A stretch of 64,000 bases of DNA from Campylobacter curvus (lineage in GTDB: Bacteria > Campylobacterota > Campylobacteria > Campylobacterales > Campylobacteraceae), in the NCBI RefSeq assembly GCF_013372125.1, contig NZ_CP053826.1, positions 806,001 to 870,000 of the forward strand. The letters are read 5' to 3'. This document shows, piece by piece, positions 16,041 through 24,713 of this stretch (its first letter is position 1; the number at the start of each line of letters is the position of its first letter). The notes under the pieces were generated by a model. It worked only from the letters and a program-made list of their open reading frames with translations, ran no database searches and was not told the origin of the DNA. Made by a program: the position numbers and the translations under genes.

Positions 16041-16484
16041 TTACCCGTTTGTTTTTTGACAGTCTGCGCAGACGCCGTAAAGCACCATCGTGTGCGCTAC
16101 CGCCTCGAAATTTTTCTCTTTACAGATCAACTCTTGTCTTTGCTCTATGTCCTCGTCGTGAAATTCCACGACCTTGCCGCATTTCTCGCAGATGAGGTGA
16201 TCGTGATGGGCTTTTAAATTCAGTTCGTATTTTTTTATGCCGCCATCATCGTAGCTGTTGCATAAACGGCATTCGTCTAGGAAATTTAAGAGCGCATATA
16301 TAGTAGGAAGCGATATGCTTTGAGCGTAAATTTTGCTAAATTCCGTCTGGATGTCTTGGGCGCTAAGGTGCGTCTGCGAGCGATATAAAATGGACAAGAT
16401 ATTTTCTTTTATGTGAGAATTTTTGTGGTTGAATTCGCTCATGAAGCTTGATAAATGCTGATAAAAACGCTCGAAATTTTCCAT
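16041..16484 (-). CDS. Fur-family metal-responsive regulator
   Basis: A 147-residue Fur-superfamily repressor. The N-terminal winged helix (residues about 20-80, with LSAQDIQTEFSKIYAQSISLPTIYALLNFLDECRLC) is followed by the metal and dimer domain with KAHHDHLICEKCGKVVEF and a C-terminal CADCQ, i.e. two Cys pairs for structural zinc. It lies 104 bases upstream of the HMA-ferritin-ATPase operon on the same strand, so it probably controls it. Which metal or stress it senses (iron, peroxide, zinc) cannot be decided. The global Fur of Campylobacter is normally elsewhere, so this is likely a local regulator. Confidence 0.9.
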   Translation of the reverse strand: MENFERFYQHLSSFMSEFNHKNSHIKENILSILYRSQTHLSAQDIQTEFSKIYAQSISLPTIYALLNFLDECRLCNSYDDGGIKKYELNLKAHHDHLICEKCGKVVEFHDEDIEQRQELICKEKNFEAVAHTMVLYGVCADCQKTNG

Positions 16485-16585
16485 TGCCGCCCGTTGATAA
16501 ATTGATAATGAATGTAAAGATTTTACATCTTTGCGGCTTAATGCTCGGTAAAATAAAGGTAAAGCATATTATAAGGTTGTTTTGG

Positions 16586-16591
16586 TATAGT
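16586..16591 (+). promoter_or_regulatory. Candidate extended -10 box
   Basis: TATAGT preceded by TTTTGG, 32 bases before the ATG of the small acidic protein gene at 16623. Confidence 0.4.
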
Positions 16592-16622
16592 TTCGCAATT
16601 TTTAATATCAAAAGGGAAGATC

Positions 16623-16832
16623 ATGACATACGACGAGCTTGAATTAGACGCCGTTTTGCTTGAGGTCTTGGAAAATCGCGGGAGTTTTGACTCGATGGAT
16701 GATGAGGAGCTCTACGAACTCATCGAACAAATCGCTCAATATACCGACGGGGATTACGAAGAGGCTTTTGAGTATATGACACAGTTTTCGCCGATCCCAA
16801 AGAAGCGATTCGTGTCATTGTTTATGGTTTAG
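16623..16832 (+). CDS. Small acidic hypothetical protein
   Basis: A 69-residue protein, very acidic over residues 4-53 (DELELDAVLLEVLENRG, DDEELYELIEQIAQYTDGDYEEAFEYM), with a basic hydrophobic end. AGGGAAG stands 7 bases before ATG 16623 and a candidate promoter lies upstream, so the gene appears real. It is divergent from the Fur-like gene and shares its intergenic region. I do not recognise it. Confidence 0.7.
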   Translation: MTYDELELDAVLLEVLENRGSFDSMDDEELYELIEQIAQYTDGDYEEAFEYMTQFSPIPKKRFVSLFMV

Positions 16833-16855
16833 CGCTTGGCTAAACCATATAAAAT

Positions 16856-17518
16856 TTATAGAAAATACTTGTTTATTATCTCGTGAAGTTTTAGCGTGTA
16901 TTTGTTCATTTTCGGGCTGTTGTTGTAAAGATCCTCGTAGTCATACATCCTTTCGTAGTAGTCGTTTGTTTGTTGCCTGTTGGTGGTGATCCTGCCAAGA
17001 TCTATACCTACCCCGATAAAAGCGCCGCTTGTTTTAGTCCTATCTACTATAAATGCTGAAATTTCAGGCAGATCGGTCGTTACACCAGAGCCTTCTCCTA
17101 TGCCGGCGGTAGCTTCTGCGTTTATGCTGATAGTGTCTTTGCCGTTAAAGAGCCTTGCGTAGGCCTGTGAGTTTTTAAACAAAATGATCGTATCCGCAGA
17201 GCTTATGCCCGCTTGTGCTCCGATGCCTGCTGCCGTATAGTTTATGAAAACGGGGCTCGACCACTCGCCATCGTCGTTTTTAGCTACGAATATCCCTTCT
17301 CCTTTAGCACCGGAGACGACAAATGCGCTCTTCGCTACGTCAGGGATTATCGCGATAGCTTTGATATCTTTAAATTTTTCGTTGCCGTGTAAATTTCGCA
17401 AACCGAAAGAATTTAGTATGTTTATCGTATTTTTGACCTTTTGGTTTTGTATGATGTCGGCGTTTGATATACCGCAAAACAAAGAGATCGTGCATAAAAA
17501 TGCAAAAATTTTTTTCAT
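16856..17518 (-). CDS. Secreted SYLF-domain (YSC84-like) protein
   Basis: A 220-residue protein with a signal peptide (residues 1-20, ending GISNA) and a lipid-binding SYLF domain. Visible landmarks are KAIAIIPDVAKSAFVVSGAKGEGIFVAK, INYTAAGIGAQAGISSADTIILFKN and the late GAFIGVGIDLGRI. The role is unknown; SYLF domains bind phosphoinositides in eukaryotes and in bacteria are periplasmic or outer-membrane proteins. A second, shorter SYLF protein is encoded at 26847. The C-terminal about 45 residues, rich in Tyr and Asn, are an extra tail. Confidence 0.87.
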   Translation of the reverse strand: MKKIFAFLCTISLFCGISNADIIQNQKVKNTINILNSFGLRNLHGNEKFKDIKAIAIIPDVAKSAFVVSGAKGEGIFVAKNDDGEWSSPVFINYTAAGIGAQAGISSADTIILFKNSQAYARLFNGKDTISINAEATAGIGEGSGVTTDLPEISAFIVDRTKTSGAFIGVGIDLGRITTNRQQTNDYYERMYDYEDLYNNSPKMNKYTLKLHEIINKYFL

Positions 17519-17648
17519 AAAATGTCCTTTGGAAAATTTCTCGCTATTATACCTTAAATTTTGATTTTTTTTAATATATATTAAGATTTTATTTATGATT
17601 TTTTATGCTATTAGATTATAAAATAGCGAAATTTCAATAAGGCTCAAC

Positions 17649-18260
17649 ATGCACAATATCATTCTGATCATCGAATACATCGGCATCGCCTCGGCGGCCT
17701 TGAGCGGGTTTTTATTTGCCGTTAAAAAAGACTGCGACTGGCTAGGGATCTTCGTATCGTCCTTTTTGACCGCACTTGGCGGAGGTATAACAAGAGACGT
17801 GCTCGTCGGCAGGGACGTTTACTCTTTTACGCATTATATGCCGGTCAGCGTCGTTATTTTCATGCTTTTTGCCACGAAGCTTACGAATTTACACATAAAT
17901 AAAGAAGGTCTTGAGAAAAAATTCGTTTTTATATTCGCCGATGCGATAGATGTGATATGCTTCTCGATAGTCGGAGCTATGGTGGCGACCGAGTATAAAT
18001 ACAACGTCTTTGGCGTCGTCATGGTCGCTTTTTGTAACGGCGTGGGAGGCGGCATTTTAAGAGATATGCTGCTAAATGAAATTCCTTGGTTTTTACGCAC
18101 CGGACTTTACGGCACGATAAGTATGGGCGTGGGTTTGGTGTATTTTATTTTGCATTATTTTGGGATAGATAATCTATTTTTTATCTTGGTTTTGCTGGCG
18201 CTTGGGATATTGACAAGGATGCTGGCATTTTATAAGGGCTGGAAGCTGCCTGATCTGTAA
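17649..18260 (+). CDS. TRIC-type cation channel family membrane protein (UPF0126/YadS-like)
   Basis: A 203-residue inner-membrane protein of the bacterial TRIC family. It has two homologous repeats, each with a GGG-x-x-RD motif: ALGGGITRDVLVGR (about 43-56) and GVGGGILRDMLLNEIPWFL (about 130-150). About seven hydrophobic helices are visible. TRIC channels conduct monovalent cations as trimers. Likely promoter TATAAA near 17618. It is followed closely by argD and may be co-transcribed. Confidence 0.9.
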   Translation: MHNIILIIEYIGIASAALSGFLFAVKKDCDWLGIFVSSFLTALGGGITRDVLVGRDVYSFTHYMPVSVVIFMLFATKLTNLHINKEGLEKKFVFIFADAIDVICFSIVGAMVATEYKYNVFGVVMVAFCNGVGGGILRDMLLNEIPWFLRTGLYGTISMGVGLVYFILHYFGIDNLFFILVLLALGILTRMLAFYKGWKLPDL

Positions 18261-18269
18261 GGAGTGAAA

Positions 18270-19433
18270 ATGTATCTGATGAATACCTATGCTAGAGCCG
18301 ATGTGGGCTTTAAATTTGGCCGCGGTGCGACGCTATTTGACGAGAGAGGGCGAGATTATATCGATTTTGCAGCGGGTATCGGCGTAAATGCCCTTGGATA
18401 CGCAAATAAAAAGATAATCTCCGCCGTCACAAAGCAGGCGCAAAATCTGCTGCATACCTCAAACATCTACCATATAAAGCCGCAAGAGAAGCTGGCCAAA
18501 GAAATTTCAAAGCAGCTTGGCTACAAAACTTATGCCTTTTTTTGTAACTCGGGAGCCGAAGCTAACGAATGCGCGATAAAGCTCGCCAGGAAATACGGCG
18601 CGCGAAATTTCAAAGAGAAAAAATACGAGATCATATCCCTTGGCAGCTCCTTTCACGGCCGCACTCTAGCGACATTGCAAGCGACCGGGCAGGATAAATT
18701 TCACCCTGAGATCTTCGCTCCTTATATGGATGGGTTTAAATTTTTTGACACGATCGAGGAGGCTACCAAAAACATAAGCGATAAAACAGTCGGCGTGATG
18801 ATAGAGCTCGTGCAAGGCGAAGGCGGTATAAAGGCGTTTGAAAAAGAGGCGGTGAAAAAGCTGGCTAAAACGCTCAAAGAACGCAAGTTGCTTCTCATCA
18901 CGGACGAGGTGCAGTGCGGAGTTTATCGCACGGGCGAGTTCGTCACGAGTAAAATTTACGGTATAAAGCCTGATGTCATCACCTTTGCAAAGGCTCTTGG
19001 CGGAGGCGTGGGCATCGGCGCTTGCGCGAGCAGGAAAAATGTGTTTGAGCCCGGTGATCACGGCTCGACCTTTGGAGGCAACTTCCTAGCTACCGCAAGC
19101 GGACTTGCCACTTTAAAAGAGCTAAAAAGGCTCAAAAAAGAGGGCAAACTAGATGAAATTTCGGCAAAATTTAATGAGCATTTAGACGAGCTCGTCAAAA
19201 AATTCCCTAAAATTTTCGTCAAAAAGCAAGGCATAGGCATGATGCTGGGGCTTGTTTTACAAGACGGCGTCGATCTGGCAAAGATTATCCGTCTAGCCCT
19301 GAAAAATCGCGTGCTCGTGCTTCGCTCCGGTACTAAAACGCTTAGGTTTTTGCCACCTCTAAACATCAGTAAAAAAGAGATGAAAGAGGGCTTTAGCAGG
19401 CTAGCCAAGGCGCTTGGCGAGTATGAAATTTAG
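18270..19433 (+). CDS. argD: Acetylornithine aminotransferase
   Basis: PLP-dependent class III aminotransferase of arginine (and possibly lysine) biosynthesis. Motifs include FCNSGAEANECAIKLAR, GSFHGRTLATLQATGQ, LVQGEGGI, LLITDEVQCGVYRTGEF (PLP-binding Asp), and the PLP lysine in TFAKALGGGVGIGA. Length is 387 residues from ATG 18270, which has AAGGAG 6 bases upstream; GTG 18264 sits inside that ribosome site and is rejected. It overlaps the following methyltransferase gene by 11 bases. Confidence 0.93.
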   Translation: MYLMNTYARADVGFKFGRGATLFDERGRDYIDFAAGIGVNALGYANKKIISAVTKQAQNLLHTSNIYHIKPQEKLAKEISKQLGYKTYAFFCNSGAEANECAIKLARKYGARNFKEKKYEIISLGSSFHGRTLATLQATGQDKFHPEIFAPYMDGFKFFDTIEEATKNISDKTVGVMIELVQGEGGIKAFEKEAVKKLAKTLKERKLLLITDEVQCGVYRTGEFVTSKIYGIKPDVITFAKALGGGVGIGACASRKNVFEPGDHGSTFGGNFLATASGLATLKELKRLKKEGKLDEISAKFNEHLDELVKKFPKIFVKKQGIGMMLGLVLQDGVDLAKIIRLALKNRVLVLRSGTKTLRFLPPLNISKKEMKEGFSRLAKALGEYEI

Positions 19434-20409
19434 CGAATTTTTTGAAATTTGGCTTCACGAGAGATACTATAAAAACGGCGCAAATATCGGTAAAAAGGGC
19501 GACTTCTACACGAGCGTCAGCGTGGGCTGGCTCTTTGGCGCAGCTCATGCAAACTATTTTTTAAAATGCCTCGATGCAAACGAACTTAGCGCCAAATGCA
19601 GCATCGTCGAGATCGGCGCAAACAGTGGCGATATGCTCGCTGATTTCGTCCAAGGCGTCTTCACTCTGCGGCCCGAGATATTGGGCGAGCTAAATTTCGC
19701 GATCGTCGAACCGCATGAAATTTTACGTGAAATTCAGCTTCAAACCTTTAAAGCTCGCTTTGGCGATGAAGTGAAGCTTACACATTTTAAAAATTTGGAC
19801 GAATGCGCGCTTGATGAGGCTTTTATCATCTCAAACGAGCTGTTTGATAGCTTTGCTTGCGAGGTGATAGAGGGTGAAAATATGCTTTTCATCAATGAAA
19901 ATCATAAGCCGTTTTGGAGCGGGGCGGATGATGAAATTTTAAAAATTTGCACTGGATTAGGGCTTGAAAAAGGTGAGATTTGCCTGAAATTTACAGACTT
20001 TGCCAGGCAAATTTCAAGAGCCTTTAAGCGAGTGAAATTTTTAAGCTTCGACTACGGAGAGTGGGGCGTAAAAGACGATTTTAGCCTCAGGCTTTACAAA
20101 AATCATCAGGTCTTTAACTTTTTTGAAATTTCGGATTTAAGCGAATATTTTGGCGTTAGCGATATGACTTATGATGTGGATTTCTCGCATCTATCGAGCG
20201 CTTTTGAGAGCGCGGGGTTTAAAACTGCTAAATTTAAGAGGCAAAATTTAGCTCTCGTGCAGGATTTTAGGATTGATGAAATTTTAGCCTTGACACTTGA
20301 AATAGGCGGTGAAAAAGCCTATCAAAATGCCGCAAAACAGATGAAATTTCTTAGTGCGGCTGAGTTTTTAGGCGAGCGCTTTAAATTTATAGAATTTACT
20401 AAATTTTAA
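19423..20409 (+). CDS. SAM-dependent methyltransferase, MidA/NDUFAF7 (DUF185) family
   Basis: A 328-residue protein with the DUF185 layout: GDFYTSVSVGWLFG near the N-terminus, the SAM-binding IVEIGANSGDMLADFV (about 65-80), a NELFDSFACEV motif (about 145-156) and LSFDYGE (about 210). Mitochondrial homologues methylate an arginine of complex I subunit NDUFS2, so a role in NADH/flavodoxin dehydrogenase assembly is possible in Campylobacter; that is inference. Start ATG 19423 lies within the end of argD; a TTG at 19414 is less likely. Confidence 0.85.
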   Translation: MKFSEFFEIWLHERYYKNGANIGKKGDFYTSVSVGWLFGAAHANYFLKCLDANELSAKCSIVEIGANSGDMLADFVQGVFTLRPEILGELNFAIVEPHEILREIQLQTFKARFGDEVKLTHFKNLDECALDEAFIISNELFDSFACEVIEGENMLFINENHKPFWSGADDEILKICTGLGLEKGEICLKFTDFARQISRAFKRVKFLSFDYGEWGVKDDFSLRLYKNHQVFNFFEISDLSEYFGVSDMTYDVDFSHLSSAFESAGFKTAKFKRQNLALVQDFRIDEILALTLEIGGEKAYQNAAKQMKFLSAAEFLGERFKFIEFTKF

Positions 20410-20882
20410 CCCCTCGCGATGCTTGCAAATTTCGCTTCGCATGCAGTTGCCAGATCAAGAGGTGCCAGTCTTAACTGCTTGCCACGGACTCCTGCGCTCA
20501 CATAGACAAAACCAAGCTCACGCGCTCGCTCGTCTATGAAAGTAGGATACGCCTTTTTCATCGCGAGCGGAGAGCAGCCGCCGCGAATGTAGCCGGTGAT
20601 CTTTTCAAGATCGCGTAGATTTATGAGTTCGCAGCGTTTGACGCCGGCAGCGTGAGCCAGGGCCTTTAGATCAAGCTCTAAGTCTCCTTGCAAGCATGCG
20701 ACGATAAAATTTTTAGGCTCGCATACACAAACGATGGTTTTGTAGATGTTTTTGATGTCTTGGTGCGTGCTCATAGCCACATGGATGGCGGATAGATCGT
20801 TCTCGTCGGCTTCGTATTCTACCAGCTCGTATGGCGTATTTAGCTTGTCTAGCAGCCTCGCCGCGTTTGTTTTATGTATCAT
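20406..20882 (-). CDS. ybaK: Cys-tRNA(Pro)/Cys-tRNA(Cys) deacylase, YbaK/EbsC family
   Basis: Clears cysteine mischarged onto tRNA-Pro. The 158-residue protein shows NAARLLDKLNTPYEL, the conserved KTIVC and the active-site region GYIRGGCSPLAMKKAYPTFIDE. It is convergent with the methyltransferase gene and overlaps its end by 4 bases. Start ATG 20882, with AAGGAA upstream. Confidence 0.9.
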   Translation of the reverse strand: MIHKTNAARLLDKLNTPYELVEYEADENDLSAIHVAMSTHQDIKNIYKTIVCVCEPKNFIVACLQGDLELDLKALAHAAGVKRCELINLRDLEKITGYIRGGCSPLAMKKAYPTFIDERARELGFVYVSAGVRGKQLRLAPLDLATACEAKFASIARG

Positions 20883-20908
20883 GCTTTCTAAATTCCTTAA
20901 AATTTTTG

Positions 20909-20914
20909 TATAAT
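20909..20914 (+). promoter_or_regulatory. Candidate extended -10 box for fliL
   Basis: TATAAT preceded by TTTTTG, 26 bases before the fliL ATG; AAAGGAG lies between. Confidence 0.55.
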
Positions 20915-20939
20915 TATAGCCAAACTCAAAGGAGAATCA

Positions 20940-21479
20940 ATGGCAGACGAAATAGAAGAGAAGCAGACTAAAAAAGGCGGCAGTAGCGTATTGATAATCA
21001 TCATAGTAGCGATGCTCGTTTTATTGCTCGTTGTGGGCGGCCTCGTAGCGTTCTTGCTACTTGGCAATGACGAATCGCATGATGCAAGCATGGCGCAACC
21101 TCAAGCTCAAACGCAGCAAAGCACATCAACCAAGAGCGCCAAACCGGCCTCCAAACGCAATAACGACTACGCAAACATGGGTCCTATATATCCGCTAGAT
21201 CAGTTTATAGTAAATCTTCTTAGTGAAAATGGCTCACGCTTTTTGAAAACCAAAATCGACCTGGAGCAAAGTGATGAGCTTTTGACACCGGAGCTTGATA
21301 AGAAAAAGGCGCTACTACGCGACATCATAATCCGCACGTTATCGTCTAAAACCTATGAAGAAGTCAGCACGGCAAAAGGTAAAGACCGCCTAAAAGACGA
21401 GATAGTAGGTAAATTAAACGAGGTTTTGAGTGACGGATACATCAAAAATATCTATTTTACCGACTTCGTGGTGCAATGA
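20940..21479 (+). CDS. fliL: Flagellar basal-body-associated protein FliL
   Basis: A 179-residue single-pass inner-membrane protein that surrounds the MotAB stator and supports torque. It has a short cytosolic start (about 1-15), a strong membrane helix ([26 protein letters not shown]-type, about 16-41), a Gln/Ser/Lys-rich linker and a periplasmic FliL domain starting at [12 protein letters not shown] and ending YFTDFVVQ. The stop overlaps the acpS ATG. The stator genes motAB are at the far end of the window, not adjacent. Confidence 0.93.
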   Translation: MADEIEEKQTKKGGSSVLIIIIVAMLVLLLVVGGLVAFLLLGNDESHDASMAQPQAQTQQSTSTKSAKPASKRNNDYANMGPIYPLDQFIVNLLSENGSRFLKTKIDLEQSDELLTPELDKKKALLRDIIIRTLSSKTYEEVSTAKGKDRLKDEIVGKLNEVLSDGYIKNIYFTDFVVQ

Positions 21480-21820
21480 TCGGTATCGACATCGTCAGCA
21501 TAGGTAGAATTTCAAGGCTTAAAGAGCGTCACGGAGAGCTTTTTTTGAGACGCTTTTTAAGCGAAGACGAGTTGGCGCTTGCTAAAAGCGACGCCAGTAT
21601 CGCCGGGCTCTGGGCGGCGAAAGAGGCCGCCAGTAAAGCGCTTGGTGTTGGTATCGGCGCTGAGTGCAGCTTTTTTGACATCATCATCGAAAAATCACCA
21701 AAAAACGCTCCGATTTTAAAATTCTCTCCTAAAATTTACGAAAATTTCAATATAAAAGAGGCCGCACTTAGCATAAGTCACGATGCAGGCTTTGCTATCG
21801 CCGTGGCGATTGTATCTTAA
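21476..21820 (+). CDS. acpS: Holo-[acyl-carrier-protein] synthase
   Basis: Transfers 4'-phosphopantetheine from CoA to acyl carrier protein. The 114-residue enzyme has [12 protein letters not shown] (catalytic Asp) and [14 protein letters not shown] (Glu and Lys of the metal/CoA site), then [15 protein letters not shown]. It is translationally coupled to fliL by an ATGA overlap, which is the same pairing as in other Campylobacter. Confidence 0.94.
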   Translation: MIGIDIVSIGRISRLKERHGELFLRRFLSEDELALAKSDASIAGLWAAKEAASKALGVGIGAECSFFDIIIEKSPKNAPILKFSPKIYENFNIKEAALSISHDAGFAIAVAIVS

Positions 21821-21823
21821 TAT

Positions 21824-23164
21824 TTACATCCACTCGAGTACTTGGACTATGTCTTTTGCATAAAAGCATTTTAACCCTTGCGTATCGAGCGGTTTGTTTG
21901 GGATTATGGCGTTTTTAAATTTTTGTGTTTTTGCCTCTTTTAGGCGCTGATCGAGATTAAAGACCTCTCTTATCTCACCGTTTAGACTAAGCTCGCCGAT
22001 AAATACACTATCTTTGCTTATAGGGCGGTTTTTGAAGCTGCTGATTATCGCGGCGACTACGGCTAGATCGGCCGCCGTTTCGCCTACTTTCACGCCGCCC
22101 GAGATATTTACAAATACATCGTAATGTCCAAGTGGTAGCTCTACTTTACGCTCGAGCAGGGCTAGAAGCATATCGAGGCGATTTCGCTCGTAGCCCGTGC
22201 AGCTTCGTTTAGGATATGCACTCTCGCAGACTAGGGCTTGCACCTCGACGCTAAGCGCGCGCGAGCCTTCCATTATGACCGTTATCGCGCTACCGCTCAT
22301 CGCGCTACCTCTGGTAAAAAATTTGCTTGAAATTTCGCTTGCGCTGACCAGTCCTTTGGCACTCATTTCAAAGATACCGACCTCGCTCGTAGAGCCGAAG
22401 CGATTTTTAAACCCTCTTAGCATCCTAAGCTCACGACTGGCGTCACCCTCGAAATAAAGCACCACATCGACCATATGCTCGAGCACTCTAGGGCCGGCTA
22501 TCGAGCCCTCTTTAGTGATGTGCCCGATGATGAATATGCAGATATTTTTGTCTTTTGCAAGGCGCATGAGCTCGAAAGTTATCTCGCGAACCTGCGAAAT
22601 AGAGCCCGGAGCCGAGCTCACTTCCTCGCTGTAAAGGGTCTGGATCGAGTCGATGACTAAAATTTTGTAGTCGTTTTTTTGAATTTCAGCGGTGATGTTT
22701 TCGAGGCAAATTTCGGTCAAAAGATAGAGTCTTTCATCTATCGCTTCTAGTCTTTGTGCGCGCATTTTTATCTGGCTGGCACTCTCTTCGCCACTGACGT
22801 AGAGAGTTTTTTTACCGTCTTTGGCTAAATTTGAGGCGATTTTTAAAAGCAGGGTCGATTTGCCGATACCCGGGCTGCCGCCGATGAGTACGAGCGAGCC
22901 CTCGACCACTCCGCCGCCAAGTACCAGGTCAAGCTCGCTGTCCTTGGTGCTGAAGCGATTGATATTTTCTATCTGCACCTCGTTTATACTCACGGCTTTG
23001 CTTGGCGATGTTGAAATTTTAGCCATCTCTTTTACAGCTTTTATTTGCTCGCCGTTTAGCTCTACAAAGCTATCCCAAGCCCCGCATTGAGGACATTTAC
23101 CTAGCCATTTGCTTTGTTGGTTGCCGCATGCTTGACATTCGAAAATTATTTTAGATTTTGCCAC
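21824..23164 (-). CDS. radA: DNA repair protein RadA
   Basis: RecA-like branch-migration ATPase acting in homologous recombination and natural transformation. Motifs in order: zinc finger CQACGNQQSKWLGKCPQCG (residues 10-28), Walker A GGSPGIGKST (about 94-103), Walker B ILVIDSIQ, the RadA-specific KNRFG (about 254) and the C-terminal Lon-like domain (PLGHYDVFVNISGGVKVGETAADLA). Length 446 fits. The apparent start is GTG 23164. It is convergent with acpS. Confidence 0.95.
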   Translation of the reverse strand: MAKSKIIFECQACGNQQSKWLGKCPQCGAWDSFVELNGEQIKAVKEMAKISTSPSKAVSINEVQIENINRFSTKDSELDLVLGGGVVEGSLVLIGGSPGIGKSTLLLKIASNLAKDGKKTLYVSGEESASQIKMRAQRLEAIDERLYLLTEICLENITAEIQKNDYKILVIDSIQTLYSEEVSSAPGSISQVREITFELMRLAKDKNICIFIIGHITKEGSIAGPRVLEHMVDVVLYFEGDASRELRMLRGFKNRFGSTSEVGIFEMSAKGLVSASEISSKFFTRGSAMSGSAITVIMEGSRALSVEVQALVCESAYPKRSCTGYERNRLDMLLALLERKVELPLGHYDVFVNISGGVKVGETAADLAVVAAIISSFKNRPISKDSVFIGELSLNGEIREVFNLDQRLKEAKTQKFKNAIIPNKPLDTQGLKCFYAKDIVQVLEWM

Positions 23165-23201
23165 TACTTACTCTTTTTAAAATTTTGAGGCTAGCTTTAT
23201 A

Positions 23202-24068
23202 TCAATCAAATATCGTATCCATAAGGCTATCTAGGAATTCATCAGGATCAAATTTGACCAGATCCTCCATCTTTTCGCCGACACCGATATAGAGTATCGG
23301 CAGCTCCAGCTCGCGAGCCACGCCAAATAGCGCTCCGCCCTTTGCCGTGCCGTCTAGCTTGGTGATGATGACTCCGTCAAGCTCGACGATCTCGTTAAAC
23401 GCTTTTGCCTGAGCGACGCCGGCGTTGCCCTGAGTGCCGTCAAGGATCAAAATTTTACGGTGAGGCGCACGCTCGTAGGCCTTTTGACTGATACGGACGA
23501 TCTTGCTCAGTTCGTTTGCTAAATTAGTTTGATTTTGCAGGCGTCCGGCAGTATCTAGTATGACACGGTCGATGTTTTTTGCGACTGCCGAGCTTATCGT
23601 ATCAAAAGCGACCGCCGAAGGATCATGTCCTTGCTGGGTGGCGACGATAGGCACGTTTAGACGTAGCGACCATTGACGAAGCTGCTCGATAGCCCCCGCG
23701 CGAAAAGTATCGCAAGCGCCTAGGATCACGCTTTTGCCGGCATTTTTATATAAATTTGCCAGCTTTGCGATAGTCGTGGTCTTGCCCGCTCCGTTCACGC
23801 CAAGTATGAGATCGACAAAGGGCTTATCGGGCTCTATTTTGCGCTCTTTTTCGTAAATAAAATAGCTACTCATCACACGGCGCAGATCCTCGCGTCTGAC
23901 ATCGTTTTGAGGCGGCAGATAGTAGATTATCTCCTCTACTATCTCGTAAGTGACGTCGGCTTCGAGTAAAATTTCCTCTAAATTTTCTTTTGTTATCTTT
24001 TTTGAGGTTTTGGCTGATAGTATCGCGCCAAAGGTCTTTTCAAAGCCTTTTTTTAAAAAATTCATCAT
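23202..24068 (-). CDS. ftsY: Signal recognition particle receptor FtsY
   Basis: SRP receptor GTPase that docks ribosome-SRP complexes at the inner membrane. The 288-residue protein is nearly only the NG domain: N helices (about 1-85), G1 GVNGAGKTTTIAKLA, DTFRAGAIEQLRQW, DTAGRLQNQTNL, and G4 TKLDGTAKGGA. The long acidic A domain of E. coli is absent, as in other Epsilonproteobacteria. It overlaps the TlpA-like lipoprotein gene by one base and ends 38 bases before radA; all three run on the minus strand. Confidence 0.95.
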   Translation of the reverse strand: MMNFLKKGFEKTFGAILSAKTSKKITKENLEEILLEADVTYEIVEEIIYYLPPQNDVRREDLRRVMSSYFIYEKERKIEPDKPFVDLILGVNGAGKTTTIAKLANLYKNAGKSVILGACDTFRAGAIEQLRQWSLRLNVPIVATQQGHDPSAVAFDTISSAVAKNIDRVILDTAGRLQNQTNLANELSKIVRISQKAYERAPHRKILILDGTQGNAGVAQAKAFNEIVELDGVIITKLDGTAKGGALFGVARELELPILYIGVGEKMEDLVKFDPDEFLDSLMDTIFD

Positions 24069-24658
24069 TATTTTATCGCTTTTAAAATATCGTTTTCCAG
24101 CATCTCTTCCGGCACTAAACCGGTGTAATGTATCGCATAATCACCGTTTGGCTTATAAAGAGCCGACGAAGGCAACCCTATGATGCCGCCTACCGCCTTT
24201 TCTAGTAAGAAGTTGCCCTCTCCGACAGCGACATCGTATTTTATATTATATTTTTTCGCAAAATCCTTCACCTCTTGTTCGTTTTTCTCCTCTAGCAACA
24301 CGCCGATTATATTTAGCTCCTCTTTAAATTTCTCGCTGAGGTTGTTTAGATGTGGGATCTCCGCTCTGCACGGTGGACACCATGTAGCGAAAAACACGAA
24401 AAGAGTGGCTTTGTCGTTGTCCTTTATATCAAAGCCGTCCTTACGTTTTTGCAAATTTATTGTTTTGCCATTTAGTAAATTTAGATGCAAATCAACCACG
24501 GGCTCGGATTTGGCGCTATTTTGGCTTGAATTTACGTCCGTTTTGTTTGCTTCTATTTGCGCGTTGCTTGATGTTTGTCCGTTTTTTTTATCGTCCCCGC
24601 CGCATCCAAAGAGCAAAAACGCACACGATAATGCTATAATGGTATTTTTAAAATTCAT
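24068..24658 (-). CDS. TlpA-family thioredoxin-like lipoprotein
   Basis: A 196-residue periplasmic, lipid-anchored disulfide reductase or oxidoreductase. The signal peptide ends in a lipobox (LLFGC, Cys about 19), followed by a Asn/Ser/Lys-rich linker and a thioredoxin fold with ATWCPPCRAEIPHL (active site CPPC) and the cis-proline region GIIGLPSSALYKP. ATG 24658 gives a clean signal sequence; an upstream ATG at 24709 would put 17 charged residues before it and is rejected. Possibly involved in cytochrome maturation or cell-envelope redox. Confidence 0.9.
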   Translation of the reverse strand: MNFKNTIIALSCAFLLFGCGGDDKKNGQTSSNAQIEANKTDVNSSQNSAKSEPVVDLHLNLLNGKTINLQKRKDGFDIKDNDKATLFVFFATWCPPCRAEIPHLNNLSEKFKEELNIIGVLLEEKNEQEVKDFAKKYNIKYDVAVGEGNFLLEKAVGGIIGLPSSALYKPNGDYAIHYTGLVPEEMLENDILKAIK

Positions 24659-24713
24659 AAATTTCCTTTGTTTTTTTAATAAAGCTCGGGAATTATACAA
24701 AAAAGACAATAAA

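Noticed and set aside
24180-24713. Long plus-strand frame upstream of the cyclo-ligase ATG suggesting a 388-residue fusion protein
   Set aside because: The first 178 codons run antisense through the TlpA lipoprotein gene, have Ser/Phe-rich shadow composition, and the homologous protein begins at ATG 24714.
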